A stretch of DNA of 36,351 nucleotides from Gemmatimonadaceae bacterium. GTDB taxonomy: Bacteria; Gemmatimonadota; Gemmatimonadetes; Gemmatimonadales; Gemmatimonadaceae. The notes under the pieces were generated by a model. The model worked only from the letters and a program-made list of their open reading frames with translations. It had not been told where the DNA came from and made no database searches. The stretch lies in assembly GCA_025362635.1 (NCBI GenBank), contig JANYFO010000148.1, positions 1 to 36,351 of the forward strand, read 5' to 3'. The position numbers and the translations under genes are program-made. Shown here piece after piece: positions 1-7,714 of this stretch. How positions within the stretch are numbered: position 1 is the stretch's first letter; the number at the start of each line of letters is the position of its first letter.

Positions 1-468
1 AACATCGCCAAGGATTGTGTCGCGCGGCCAGTGGTTCAGCGTTTCTTCCGCATTCTTGCTGAAACCAAAATCAAAGGCGCGCGTAAAAAATTGTCGCCCG
101 CCATCAATGCGTCGCGCCGACAGCAATTCTTGTGTGCGAATGACGCCAAGCGCTTCGCCGAGTTCGTTTCCAATGAGATTTTGTCCACCGTCCCCACGTG
201 TCAGCGAGAGGTAGGCCGTTTCTACCTTGCGTCCGCGCGCGAGCCACGAGATGAGCTGCGTGTCTTCATCGTCAGGATGCGCGGCAATCAACAACACCCG
301 GCCTGTTGTGCCTAAGCCGTCTAGGACAGAGCCAAGTGCGGCCGCACCACGATCGGACGTTACCGTGCTCTGAGCGAACAGCATCGACGTGTGAACGACG
401 AGCGCCGCAGCAAAAGCTGCGGCGCTGGCACGCGTCCGTCGGGCGATGATAGACTTGCGTCGAATCAC
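1..468 (-). CDS. PIG-L family deacetylase, secreted, partial (runs off the left edge)
   Basis: Reading the minus strand from a GTG at 468 gives 156 open codons to the window edge. The product begins with basic residues (VIRRKSIIARR) and an alanine-rich hydrophobic stretch ending near LFAQS, a typical Sec signal peptide. It continues with LLIAAHPDDED, the AHPDD zinc-binding signature of PIG-L/LmbE de-N-acetylases, and TRGDGGQN, another conserved block of the family. PIG-L enzymes remove N-acetyl groups from amino sugars; the export signal implies a periplasmic substrate that cannot be named from this. The GTG overlaps the sucA stop (GTGA, 4 bases), and a purine-rich GGTGGGA lies just upstream, so it is probably translated after sucA on the same mRNA. 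The C-terminal part is missing. Confidence 0.85.
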   Translation of the reverse strand, partial: MIRRKSIIARRTRASAAAFAAALVVHTSMLFAQSTVTSDRGAAALGSVLDGLGTTGRVLLIAAHPDDEDTQLISWLARGRKVETAYLSLTRGDGGQNLIGNELGEALGVIRTQELLSARRIDGGRQFFTRAFDFGFSKNAEETLNHWPRDTILGDV

Positions 469-3242
469 TGTCCCACCTTCATCGGTTGCCACTCCTCAGC
501 GAATTCGCCCGTTTCCATGACGACAGACACAATGCGCGCCTGCTCGAGATCATGTGCATCCTTCGCGCCCTCAGCGGGACTCGCGCGCTCCGGACGACCC
601 ACGTAGCGCACGCCAACAGCAGCGCTCGCAGACGCGCGCAGCCGTGGTTGCACATAGGTCCATGCACCTTGGTTGCGCGGCTCTTCCTGTGCCCATAACA
701 CTTGCTCGACTGCCGGATACAACTGCATCACGCGGGCGATCTCGTCGTGCGGCCACGGATATAACTGTTCGATCCGCACCAAGGCGACATGGGCGTTGCG
801 CGATGGCGCCATGGCGAGATCGTAGTACAGCTTCCCGGTGCAGAAGACAATGCGACGCACATCATCGCGATGCTGTGACGCAACGGCATCATCGATCACA
901 GGTTGGAAACTTCCGTCGGACAGGTCGCGCACATGCGACGCGGCCTGCGAGAGTCGCAACAACGACTTGGGTTGCAAGCACATGAGCGGACGTCGATCCC
1001 GACGCATTGCTTGTCGGCGCAGCAGATGGAAATATTGCGCCGGCGTGCTGCAATAGGCGACGGTCATGTTGCCTTCGGCACACAATTGCAGCATGCGTTC
1101 GAGACGCGCGCTGGAATGTTCAGGCCCCTGTCCCTCATATCCGTGTGGCAGCAGGAGCACGACACCAGAGTCGATGCCCCACTTCGCGCGATCAGAAACG
1201 ATAAACTGATCAATAATGGGCTGCGCCACGTTGACGAAGTCGCCGAACTGTGCTTCCCACAACGTGAGGGTGTCGGTCGCGACCGTGCTGAAACCGTATT
1301 CGAAACCGAGCACTGCGGTTTCGCTCAACGCGGAATTGTAGATCTCGAATGCTCCGGTGGCGCCCGATAGATGGGCAAGCGGAGCATACTTTGCGCCCGT
1401 TTCGACGTCGTTGAGCACGGCATGCCGATGCGAGAACGTACCGCGTTCAACGTCTTGTCCGCTCATGCGCACCGAAACGCCGTCGGCGAGGAGTGATCCA
1501 AACGCGAGCGCCTCGGCGTGCCCCCAATCGATACCACCGCTCTCGCCCATCGCTTCGCGTCGACGCTCTAACTGCTTTGCCAATCGCGGATGCGGGGTGA
1601 ACGTACTTGGCCACGAAAGGAGCATGTCGTTGATGAGCAGCAACCGGTCCGCTGCCACGGCGGTAATTACAGCCCTTGCTGGCGTTACGGGTTCGGCGGG
1701 CCACGGCGCGTGCTTCTCGCTCCCCAGCAGCGATGCTTTAAAGCGCGCATGAATGGTGGCGTAGCGATCGGCGACTTGTTTCTCGATCGCGGTCGCCTCG
1801 TCAGCGGCAATCACGCCTTCCGTGACGAGGCGTTGCGCCCATGCTTGTGGCACGGTGGGGTGCGCTTTGATCAGTTCGTAAAGCTTCGGCTGCGTGTACG
1901 TTGGTTCGTCGCCTTCATTGTGTCCGTGACGACGATATCCCACGAGATCGATGAGTACATCTTTCTTAAACTTTGCACGGTATGCGCACGCCAACCGAGC
2001 GGCGGTGATGCATGCTTGGGCATCGTCCGCGTTGACATGAAAGATCGGGATTTCGAATCCCTTTGCGAGGTCAGACGAATAGTGCGTGGAGCGTGCGTCG
2101 TTCGGGTCGGTGGTGAAGCCCACCTGATTATTCACGATGATGTGAATCGTCCCACCAGTGCGAAACGCATTCAGGCGCGAGATGTTTAGTGTTTCCGCGA
2201 CGATTCCTTCGCCAGGAAATGCCGCATCGCCGTGAATCGCGACCGGCACCACTGATGATTCGTCGCGGGCTCCCGGACTACCCGGCACCCGTTGCAAGGC
2301 GCGCGCAACGCCTTCGACAACAGGGTTCACCACCTCGAGATGCGATGGGTTTGGCACGAGTCGCAACAGCACTTCGCGGCCGTCGACTTCGCGCGATCCT
2401 GCGTACCCCAAGTGGTACTTCACGTCGCCGGTCGCGTTTTCGTCGGCGTGATCGTGACGTCCTTCAAATTCGGCAAACAGCGCTTCGAACGGTTTGCCCA
2501 TCACGTTCGTGAGCACGTTCAATCGTCCACGATGCGCCATACCGATGACAATTTCGCGCGCACCGGCCCGACCAGATTCATCGATGATCGTATCAAGGAG
2601 CGGGATGAGCGTGTCGGTGCCTTCAACGGAGAAGCGCTTGTAGCCGACGTACGCGCGTCCGATGAAGCGTTCGAGTCCATCCACCTCGTTGAGCCGATGC
2701 AGCACCGCTTTTTTCTCGTCGTTCGTCAAATCGCGCGTGATGACTCCGTCGCGAAATGTCGTGCGGAACCATTCGCGTTCGGCGTCCGTCTGCAAATGCC
2801 ACACTTCGTATCCAATGCGATTCGAATACACGGCGCGTTTACGACGAATCACATCCGCGGCGGTCGCGTAGCGCGCGTCGTCCAATGCTTCACCGGGAAT
2901 GATCTCGAGATCTGCATCGGTCAGCCCGTAGTACGCCGGTGTAATATCGTCCGCGCCTGGCGGCGGTGATCCGAGCGGATCGAGCTGCACGGCGAGGTGT
3001 CCGTAATTCCGGATGGCCTGTTGGAGCGATGCCGCCGAGGCCACTTTTTTCATCAGCGCGATGTCGACGCCTGCTGGCGCATGCCCAGAGGGCACTGGCG
3101 TGCCCCCCGCGAACAAGGACTCCGCGATGCGGAAATACTGACGCCACGTCTCATCCACACTCGCGGGATCAAGACGGAAACGTTCGAATTGTTCGGCGAT
3201 GACGCCGTCGTTAAAAACGCTGGAGATAGCTGACATGCTCAT
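465..3242 (-). CDS. sucA: 2-oxoglutarate dehydrogenase E1 component (thiamine-dependent)
   Basis: This 925-residue protein has nearly the length of E. coli SucA (933). It decarboxylates 2-oxoglutarate with thiamine diphosphate and passes the succinyl group to the E2 lipoyl enzyme in the TCA cycle. Visible family blocks include an N-terminal E2-binding-like segment, GMAHRGRLNVL, HGDAAFPGEGIVAET, NNQVGFTT, YRRHGHNEGDEP (the ThDP-Mg and substrate region) and, in the second half, HRHAVLNDVETG, FEYGFS and LPHGYEGQGPEHSSAR. The start is an ATG at 3242 followed two codons later by a second ATG, with no strong ribosome-binding site before either. The usual partner sucB is not next to it; a PIG-L deacetylase overlaps its stop instead. 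Confidence 0.97.
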   Translation of the reverse strand: MSMSAISSVFNDGVIAEQFERFRLDPASVDETWRQYFRIAESLFAGGTPVPSGHAPAGVDIALMKKVASAASLQQAIRNYGHLAVQLDPLGSPPPGADDITPAYYGLTDADLEIIPGEALDDARYATAADVIRRKRAVYSNRIGYEVWHLQTDAEREWFRTTFRDGVITRDLTNDEKKAVLHRLNEVDGLERFIGRAYVGYKRFSVEGTDTLIPLLDTIIDESGRAGAREIVIGMAHRGRLNVLTNVMGKPFEALFAEFEGRHDHADENATGDVKYHLGYAGSREVDGREVLLRLVPNPSHLEVVNPVVEGVARALQRVPGSPGARDESSVVPVAIHGDAAFPGEGIVAETLNISRLNAFRTGGTIHIIVNNQVGFTTDPNDARSTHYSSDLAKGFEIPIFHVNADDAQACITAARLACAYRAKFKKDVLIDLVGYRRHGHNEGDEPTYTQPKLYELIKAHPTVPQAWAQRLVTEGVIAADEATAIEKQVADRYATIHARFKASLLGSEKHAPWPAEPVTPARAVITAVAADRLLLINDMLLSWPSTFTPHPRLAKQLERRREAMGESGGIDWGHAEALAFGSLLADGVSVRMSGQDVERGTFSHRHAVLNDVETGAKYAPLAHLSGATGAFEIYNSALSETAVLGFEYGFSTVATDTLTLWEAQFGDFVNVAQPIIDQFIVSDRAKWGIDSGVVLLLPHGYEGQGPEHSSARLERMLQLCAEGNMTVAYCSTPAQYFHLLRRQAMRRDRRPLMCLQPKSLLRLSQAASHVRDLSDGSFQPVIDDAVASQHRDDVRRIVFCTGKLYYDLAMAPSRNAHVALVRIEQLYPWPHDEIARVMQLYPAVEQVLWAQEEPRNQGAWTYVQPRLRASASAAVGVRYVGRPERASPAEGAKDAHDLEQARIVSVVMETGEFAEEWQPMKVGQ

Positions 3243-3556
3243 ATCTGCTGAATCTAACGGCGCGTTTCGTGCTCATGGCAGCGCGCAATTGTCGGCGAGC
3301 GCGTGAGCAAGGAGCCGTTCCTGGGACGAGAAGCAACCTCTAGTGGGTTTATCGAGAATCCGGCGGGTCGGCGCACGGTTTCAAACCGCTTCTGGCGTTT
3401 TAGGCCATAAAAGCGTGGGACCACTGCACTGTTGTGACGGGAAAGTGCTGAAGGCTTACACGAGCGTGTCGCGAAATTGCGTGTAATCAAGTTGATGAAC
3501 AATCGTAATTTTGGACATTGTGGAACACGCATGACAGGTCATCCGCTTTGTCAGAA
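3243..3556. other. Gene-free stretch upstream of sucA and the DUF2256 gene
   Basis: These 314 bases separate two divergent genes, so they should hold the sucA promoter (minus) and probably that of the small plus-strand gene. I could not pick out a convincing -35/-10 pair on either strand, nor an RNA structure or known riboswitch. A 92-codon minus-strand frame covers much of it but has no family features or ribosome-binding site, and I do not consider it a gene. Confidence 0.6.
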
Positions 3557-3724
3557 ATGCCACGACGAGAATCCAATCGATCGCGCGACGGCGCCGTGCA
3601 AGGTCACCCGGACAAAACCTGTGTGCGGTGCGGTCGACCGTTTTCGTGGCGCAAAAAATGGGAAAGGGATTGGGAACGTGTACGCTATTGCAGCGACAAA
3701 TGTCGGATGGGGAAGGGTGCGTAG
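3557..3724 (+). CDS. DUF2256 small zinc-ribbon protein
   Basis: This is a 55-residue protein with the compact DUF2256 signature: [14 protein letters not shown], then a tryptophan-containing linker, then YCSDKCR. The two Cys pairs form a predicted zinc site. The function of the family is not established; I infer a nucleic-acid or protein-binding role only from the basic, zinc-ribbon-like composition. A longer frame opens at a TTG at 3518, but the ATG at 3557 gives the usual family length of about 50 to 55 residues and is preferred. No clear ribosome-binding site is seen. The gene stands alone, divergent from sucA and convergent with the TonB receptor. Confidence 0.8.
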   Translation: MPRRESNRSRDGAVQGHPDKTCVRCGRPFSWRKKWERDWERVRYCSDKCRMGKGA

Positions 3725-3775
3725 CCCACGGACTGCGGTAAGCGGTTTTTTTTAACGCAACCGCAAGCAAACATG

Positions 3776-3808
3776 TCCGAGTGGACGCCACGCGCATCGC
3801 CACTCGGA
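3776..3808. terminator. Perfect 9-bp inverted repeat between convergent genes
   Basis: TCCGAGTGG at 3776-3784 is matched by CCACTCGGA at 3800-3808, with a 15-base loop. It lies between the end of the DUF2256 gene (plus) and the end of the TonB receptor gene (minus), where a two-way terminator is expected. Neither side has a T-run directly after the stem, so intrinsic termination is not assured. Confidence 0.35.
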
Positions 3809-3841
3809 ACAGATTCGCGTTATAAACGGTGGGCAGTTTCG

Positions 3842-5971
3842 TTAAAACATCACCTCAGCGGTGACAAACACACTGCGTGCCGGCAGTACGAAGTAACGCA
3901 CCTTTCCCGACGACGACACTGAGCCGCTGCCGTATTTTTGCGTGTCGCCAAGGTTGGCACCGCGCACAACCACGGCGTAGCGCGCTACCGAAAAGCGCGC
4001 CGATGCATCAACAGTGAAGAAATCCGGTAGCACTCGGTCGCCACTACTCGTGTTATCAAGAAACGCCTTCGATTGGTAGCGCGCTTCCGTGCTCAGCGCG
4101 ACGTGTCGCGTTACCGCAAACTCCGCGCGTTGCGTTGTAACGAATCGCGGTGTGAGCAGTGGCTCTACGTTTAGACGCAGCACCGGCGTGCCACGCGACG
4201 AGTCTGTGAACTGCTTGATACGATTCATGCTCCACGCGGCGTTAGCACTGAGCACCAGTCGTGGCACCCCACGCCACAGACCATCAAATTCAAGGCCCCG
4301 TCGATAGCTGGAGCCCACGTTCCGACGTAGGATGGCGCCCGAGGCGGTCGGCGCGCCGATGCGCTCGATATCATTGCGAAAATCCATGTTGTAAACGTTT
4401 GCGTGCAACTCAAACGCTGCCTGTATCACATTGAGACCAAGTTCCGCATCGTGTACCGTCTCGGGCTTCACGCGCGTAAAATCTCCATACGCCGACACGT
4501 TGTCCGCATTCAAGTCATCGTCGCCCGCCAACAGATCGCTGCGCGCTGGCTCGCGCGTGGTCGCCCCGAACGACGCAAACGCCGACACGCCGTTGGCGAT
4601 CTGCATCGTCACGCCAACTTTGGGATTGAAAAACGTCCAATCGATACTGCGTTCGCTTATACCCGCATTTTTGTCAGGGACGTAGCGGAATCTCGCCTGC
4701 CGCGCTTGCACATCGACAAACCAGCGCGCGCGCCCTGCCTTGTACGACGCCTTCGCGAAAATGTTTGCGTCGTCTTTGTGTCCAGTATTGTCATACAACG
4801 TAAGATCAGGCTTGAGATATCCGCGATGCGCGCGCTGATACAAATTCGCGTTCACCCCCGCATTGAGTTGCAGGTCACCCTCCTCATGCGTGATCACGCT
4901 GATCACACCGTACCACGTGTGCGCCAAGTTAAACCGATACCGGTCGGGCAATTCGAAATAGTCGTAGTTTCCACTCGCGGAATTGCGATATACCGTCGTA
5001 TTCAACGACGTCGCTGAGCTCACGATGCGCGTGTACGCGAGCGCCACCATTTGTTGACCGAATTGGTCTAACTCATCGGTCGCTAGCGGGTTGAAACGGC
5101 GATTTTGCTGCAATTGTGCTGATGTCGCGCCGGTGTACGACAACGTGTCGGCGAGCAGACCCACTAATGCTGTCAGCTTGATGATGTCGTGCGATCCAAA
5201 CCACCCGGCGCTGAGGAATGCGGTGCGTCCTTGCACTCCACTGTGGTCGCGATATCCATTCGTCCGAAGCGCGCTGACTCGTCCGTACACCGCGAGACCG
5301 TTCGCCAATAGGCCTGAGCCGAAACCCGCGCTGACGCGCTGCGCGCCAAACGATCCAAGCTGCACTTGCACATCGCCGCTTGGTGCAGGCTGCGCGATCG
5401 GCATTGTTTCAAAATTTATTGATCCCGCATACGATGCCGTGCCCGCCGTACTCGTGCCCACCCCGCGCTGCACTTGTACCGATTGCACGTTAGACATCAA
5501 ATCGGCAAAGTTGGCGAAGTACAGCACTTGGTCTTCCGGATCGTTCAACGGGACGCCGTCGATCGTAATGTTGATACGCGTCTGGTCAATACCGCGTAAT
5601 CGCAGATGGCTGTACCCCCAGTTCGTACCGGTTTCCGTATCAGCCGTTAGCGACGGCGACGCCCCTTGGAGCAAGAGCGGGACTTCCTGTCCGAATTGAC
5701 GCTGCGCGATTGTTGCGCGACCAATCGTTTTTTGTGCGATTGGCGCAGCGTCCGACGCACGAATGGCGTTCACCATCACGCGTTCGATTCGCCGCGCCGA
5801 ATCGGCGACCGCATGGCGAGTTGTGTCCGTGGTGGATTGCGCGCTGAGCGGTGCGACGCCTGAACAGAGGGCGACACACGCGGCGGCGAATATGTTGAAG
5901 ACTACGAGATAGGATGCGGCGCTTTCGCGCATCCGCGGATGCGCGCTGCGCATCCGAGTGGTGCTGTACAT
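3842..5971 (-). CDS. TonB-dependent outer-membrane receptor under TPP riboswitch control (probable thiamine uptake)
   Basis: This 709-residue outer-membrane receptor starts with a signal sequence (hydrophobic segment about residues 20-44, ending PLSAQS). A TonB-box-like stretch (ERVMVNAIR) follows, then a plug domain (LLLQGASPSLTADTETG, LRLRGIDQTRINITIDGVPL, VQSVQVQRGVG) and a beta-barrel ending in a terminal phenylalanine (TAEVMF). Such receptors import scarce nutrients with energy from TonB/ExbBD. The 5' leader is a clear TPP riboswitch, so by association the ligand is thiamine, its phosphates or a precursor; the protein sequence alone does not show this. The ATG at 5971 is chosen because the riboswitch 3' end (AGGGAG) supplies its ribosome-binding site about 8 bases away. 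The divergent neighbours are a PnuC-type transporter and a kinase, a plausible inner-membrane and trapping step. Confidence 0.93.
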   Translation of the reverse strand: MYSTTRMRSAHPRMRESAASYLVVFNIFAAACVALCSGVAPLSAQSTTDTTRHAVADSARRIERVMVNAIRASDAAPIAQKTIGRATIAQRQFGQEVPLLLQGASPSLTADTETGTNWGYSHLRLRGIDQTRINITIDGVPLNDPEDQVLYFANFADLMSNVQSVQVQRGVGTSTAGTASYAGSINFETMPIAQPAPSGDVQVQLGSFGAQRVSAGFGSGLLANGLAVYGRVSALRTNGYRDHSGVQGRTAFLSAGWFGSHDIIKLTALVGLLADTLSYTGATSAQLQQNRRFNPLATDELDQFGQQMVALAYTRIVSSATSLNTTVYRNSASGNYDYFELPDRYRFNLAHTWYGVISVITHEEGDLQLNAGVNANLYQRAHRGYLKPDLTLYDNTGHKDDANIFAKASYKAGRARWFVDVQARQARFRYVPDKNAGISERSIDWTFFNPKVGVTMQIANGVSAFASFGATTREPARSDLLAGDDDLNADNVSAYGDFTRVKPETVHDAELGLNVIQAAFELHANVYNMDFRNDIERIGAPTASGAILRRNVGSSYRRGLEFDGLWRGVPRLVLSANAAWSMNRIKQFTDSSRGTPVLRLNVEPLLTPRFVTTQRAEFAVTRHVALSTEARYQSKAFLDNTSSGDRVLPDFFTVDASARFSVARYAVVVRGANLGDTQKYGSGSVSSSGKVRYFVLPARSVFVTAEVMF

Positions 5972-5975
5972 CGTT

Positions 5976-6058
5976 GGACTCCCTACGCCGGTACGAGCCG
6001 GATCAGGTTCTACGGGACTGTCTCAGCCAACGCTCACTAGCGGCGCGGCACCCCGGTC
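5976..6058 (-). promoter_or_regulatory. TPP (THI-box) riboswitch
   Basis: Read on the minus strand, this leader contains the conserved TPP riboswitch blocks in order: GGGGTGCC, then GGCTGAGACAGTCCCGTAGA including CTGAGA, then ACCTGATCCGG, and finally TACCGGCGTAGGGAGTC. These are the pyrimidine-sensing and pyrophosphate-sensing arms of the THI element. The final block contains AGGGAG, which is also the only good ribosome-binding site for the ATG at 5971. I therefore infer control of translation initiation: with TPP bound, the site is sequestered and the receptor is not made. No separate terminator hairpin is visible between the aptamer and the start codon. Confidence 0.95.
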
Positions 6059-6108
6059 ATGTGCATCAACCATAATTGGTGAACACGCCCGTGTATAGCT
6101 TTCCGTGC

Positions 6109-6720
6109 ATGACCAACTTTTGCGACTGGCTCATCACGCACGGCAGCTCCTGCGCGGAACTGTTTGGCTTTGTCTGCGGCGTATTAAGCGTGTATCTCGC
6201 GACGCGCGAGAACATCTGGAATTGGCCGTTCGGGGTGCTCAACGCGGGCTTTTACATCGTGGTGTTTGGCCGTGCGGGTTTGTATTCCGACACCGGCTTG
6301 CAGGTCGTGTATTTCGTACTCTCGTTTTACGGGTGGTGGCATTGGTTGTACGGCGGCAAAGCGCGTGCGCCCGTATTAGTAGCGCGCACATCGCTTCGCC
6401 TCGCCGCCGTGCTGCTGTTGATCGCGCTTGGCGCGTGGTTCGTGCTGTTCACCATCACATCCCGCATCCCCGGCGCGAAATTGCCGCTGCTTGATGCGGC
6501 GCTTGTGGCGCTAAGCCTTGTGGCGCAGTGGATGATGACCCGGAAATTATTAGAGAACTGGGCGTTATGGGCGGCGCTCGATACGGTATACGTCGGTCTT
6601 TTTATCGTTCGCGGCTTACGCTTGACGGCCGTGTTGTACGCTGTATTTTTGCTCCTCGCCATCTTTGGTCACTTCGAATGGAAACGATCACTCGCCCGCA
6701 CGTCACCCGCATCGTCTTGA
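6109..6720 (+). CDS. PnuC-family vitamin transporter (PnuC or PnuT type)
   Basis: This 203-residue integral membrane protein has about seven hydrophobic segments and the PnuC hallmark RENIWNWPFG near its N-terminus, followed by an aromatic-rich stretch (YGWWHWLYGG). PnuC proteins are facilitators for nicotinamide riboside; close relatives (PnuT, PnuX) carry thiamine or riboflavin. In each case the substrate is held in the cell by phosphorylation. It lies divergent from a TPP-riboswitch TonB receptor and overlaps a kinase gene, so I favour the thiamine type; the sequence alone cannot separate the subtypes. The frame opens earlier at a TTG (6076), but the ATG at 6109 fits the family N-terminus and avoids running close to the riboswitch. 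Confidence 0.9.
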   Translation: MTNFCDWLITHGSSCAELFGFVCGVLSVYLATRENIWNWPFGVLNAGFYIVVFGRAGLYSDTGLQVVYFVLSFYGWWHWLYGGKARAPVLVARTSLRLAAVLLLIALGAWFVLFTITSRIPGAKLPLLDAALVALSLVAQWMMTRKLLENWALWAALDTVYVGLFIVRGLRLTAVLYAVFLLLAIFGHFEWKRSLARTSPASS

Positions 6721-7229
6721 CAGGTTCGGAGTCGGTTGGCAAGTCGATATTGGCAACGCAGCTGGCCGCGCACTACGGCGTCGCGTTCGTTCCGGAGTTC
6801 GTGCGCCAGTACGCGCTTTGCAAAGGGCTTCCGCTTGATGTCCACGACAATGAGCCCATTGCCCGAGGGCAGATGGCGCTCGAAGACGCGTACATCGCGC
6901 GCGCCACGTCCTTGCTACTGCATGACACCGACTTGGTAAGCACCGTGGTCTATGCTCATCACTATTTTGGGCAATGTCCACCCTTTATCGAAGATGCTGC
7001 ATTCGCTCGTCGCGCAGACATGTATTTGTTACTCGACATTGATGTTCCGTGGATGCCAGACGCGGTGCGTGATCGCGGTGATCGTCGCGACGAAGTGCAA
7101 CAACTGTTTGTCGCGACACTCGCCCGCGTGCACGCCGCCGTGACACCCATTTCCGGAACCTGGGCGGCGCGGTTTGCGCTCGCCACGGCGACGATTGATG
7201 CCGTCCGCTTGCGGAGCGATCAGCGTTGA
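6678..7229 (+). CDS. NadR-like P-loop ATPase/kinase (candidate vitamin kinase)
   Basis: This 183-residue protein has a P-loop GSESVGKS at residues 16-23, followed by FVPEFVRQY. It then has DTDLVSTVVYAHHYFG and YLLLDIDVPWMPDAVRDR, which are the blocks of the AAA_28/NadR C-terminal kinase domain that phosphorylates nicotinamide riboside in NadR. No nucleotidyltransferase domain or DNA-binding domain precedes it, so it is a stand-alone kinase. The ATG at 6678 lies inside the end of the PnuC-type gene (43-base overlap), implying coupled translation and a transport-then-phosphorylate pair. Because the locus carries a TPP riboswitch, the substrate may be thiamine rather than nicotinamide riboside. 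That is inference. A longer upstream frame exists but encodes nothing family-like. Confidence 0.85.
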   Translation: METITRPHVTRIVLTGSESVGKSILATQLAAHYGVAFVPEFVRQYALCKGLPLDVHDNEPIARGQMALEDAYIARATSLLLHDTDLVSTVVYAHHYFGQCPPFIEDAAFARRADMYLLLDIDVPWMPDAVRDRGDRRDEVQQLFVATLARVHAAVTPISGTWAARFALATATIDAVRLRSDQR

Positions 7230-7273
7230 GCGAAACTCGCCGTGGCAGGCTTCCCTTCTTAGAGGATTTTCTC

Positions 7274-7711
7274 GTGTCTAGCAATAATCAAAACTTCGGC
7301 AATCACGCGCGATTCGTACCGGGCTATCACTTTGTCACGGTGCTCCTCGCAATTGTTTATCTCGTGTGGGCCATCTATCGCGCGCTAACAATACGCGACG
7401 CCGCCACGCACTTCGAACTCGTGGGTGCGCTCGCACTCGTTGGGACAGCGTTGTACGCGCGTGTCTTTGCCCTGCAAGCGCAGAATCGCGTCATTCGCCT
7501 TGAAGAACAGATGCGACTCGCACGCATTCTGCCGACGGATTTACAAGCAAGTATTTCGTCGATCCATCCCGCACACCTCATCGCTATCCGTTTCGCGTCC
7601 GACGCAGAAGCATCGGAACTCGTACGTCAGGTGATCGCGAATCCGGCGATGACAGGTAAAGAGATCAAATCACAGATCAAGGCTTGGCGCGCCGACCACT
7701 ATCGCGTGTAG
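7274..7711 (+). CDS. DUF6526 family membrane protein
   Basis: This 145-residue protein has an opening QNFGNHARFVPGYHF and a later block RVIRLEEQMRLARILP, both typical of DUF6526. Between them are two hydrophobic segments likely to span the membrane (about residues 20-40 and 50-70). The C-terminal third is soluble and ends with helices rich in Glu, Lys and Arg. The function of the family is unknown. I chose the GTG at 7274 because AGAGGA lies 7 bases before it; the frame also opens at a TTG overlapping the previous stop. It follows the kinase gene by about 45 bases and may share its mRNA, but nothing in it suggests vitamin transport. Confidence 0.85.
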   Translation: MSSNNQNFGNHARFVPGYHFVTVLLAIVYLVWAIYRALTIRDAATHFELVGALALVGTALYARVFALQAQNRVIRLEEQMRLARILPTDLQASISSIHPAHLIAIRFASDAEASELVRQVIANPAMTGKEIKSQIKAWRADHYRV

Positions 7712-7714
7712 TCG

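Noticed and set aside
2292-2969. 225-codon plus-strand frame inside sucA
   Set aside because: Antisense shadow of a clear SucA reading; no domain recognised.
3254-3532. 92-codon minus-strand frame upstream of sucA
   Set aside because: No family feature, signal or ribosome-binding site, and it covers the region where sucA regulation should lie.
3742-3764. Possible terminator (GCGGTT / AACCGC with a run of eight Ts)
   Set aside because: The T-run lies inside the loop rather than after the stem and the stem is only 6 bases, so it does not have terminator geometry.
3456-3803. 115-codon minus-strand frame opposite the DUF2256 gene
   Set aside because: It is the antisense shadow of the DUF2256 gene, whose Cys motifs are clear on the plus strand.
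4403-5017. 204-codon plus-strand frame inside the TonB receptor
   Set aside because: Arg/His-rich product typical of an antisense frame in GC-rich DNA; the receptor frame is convincing.
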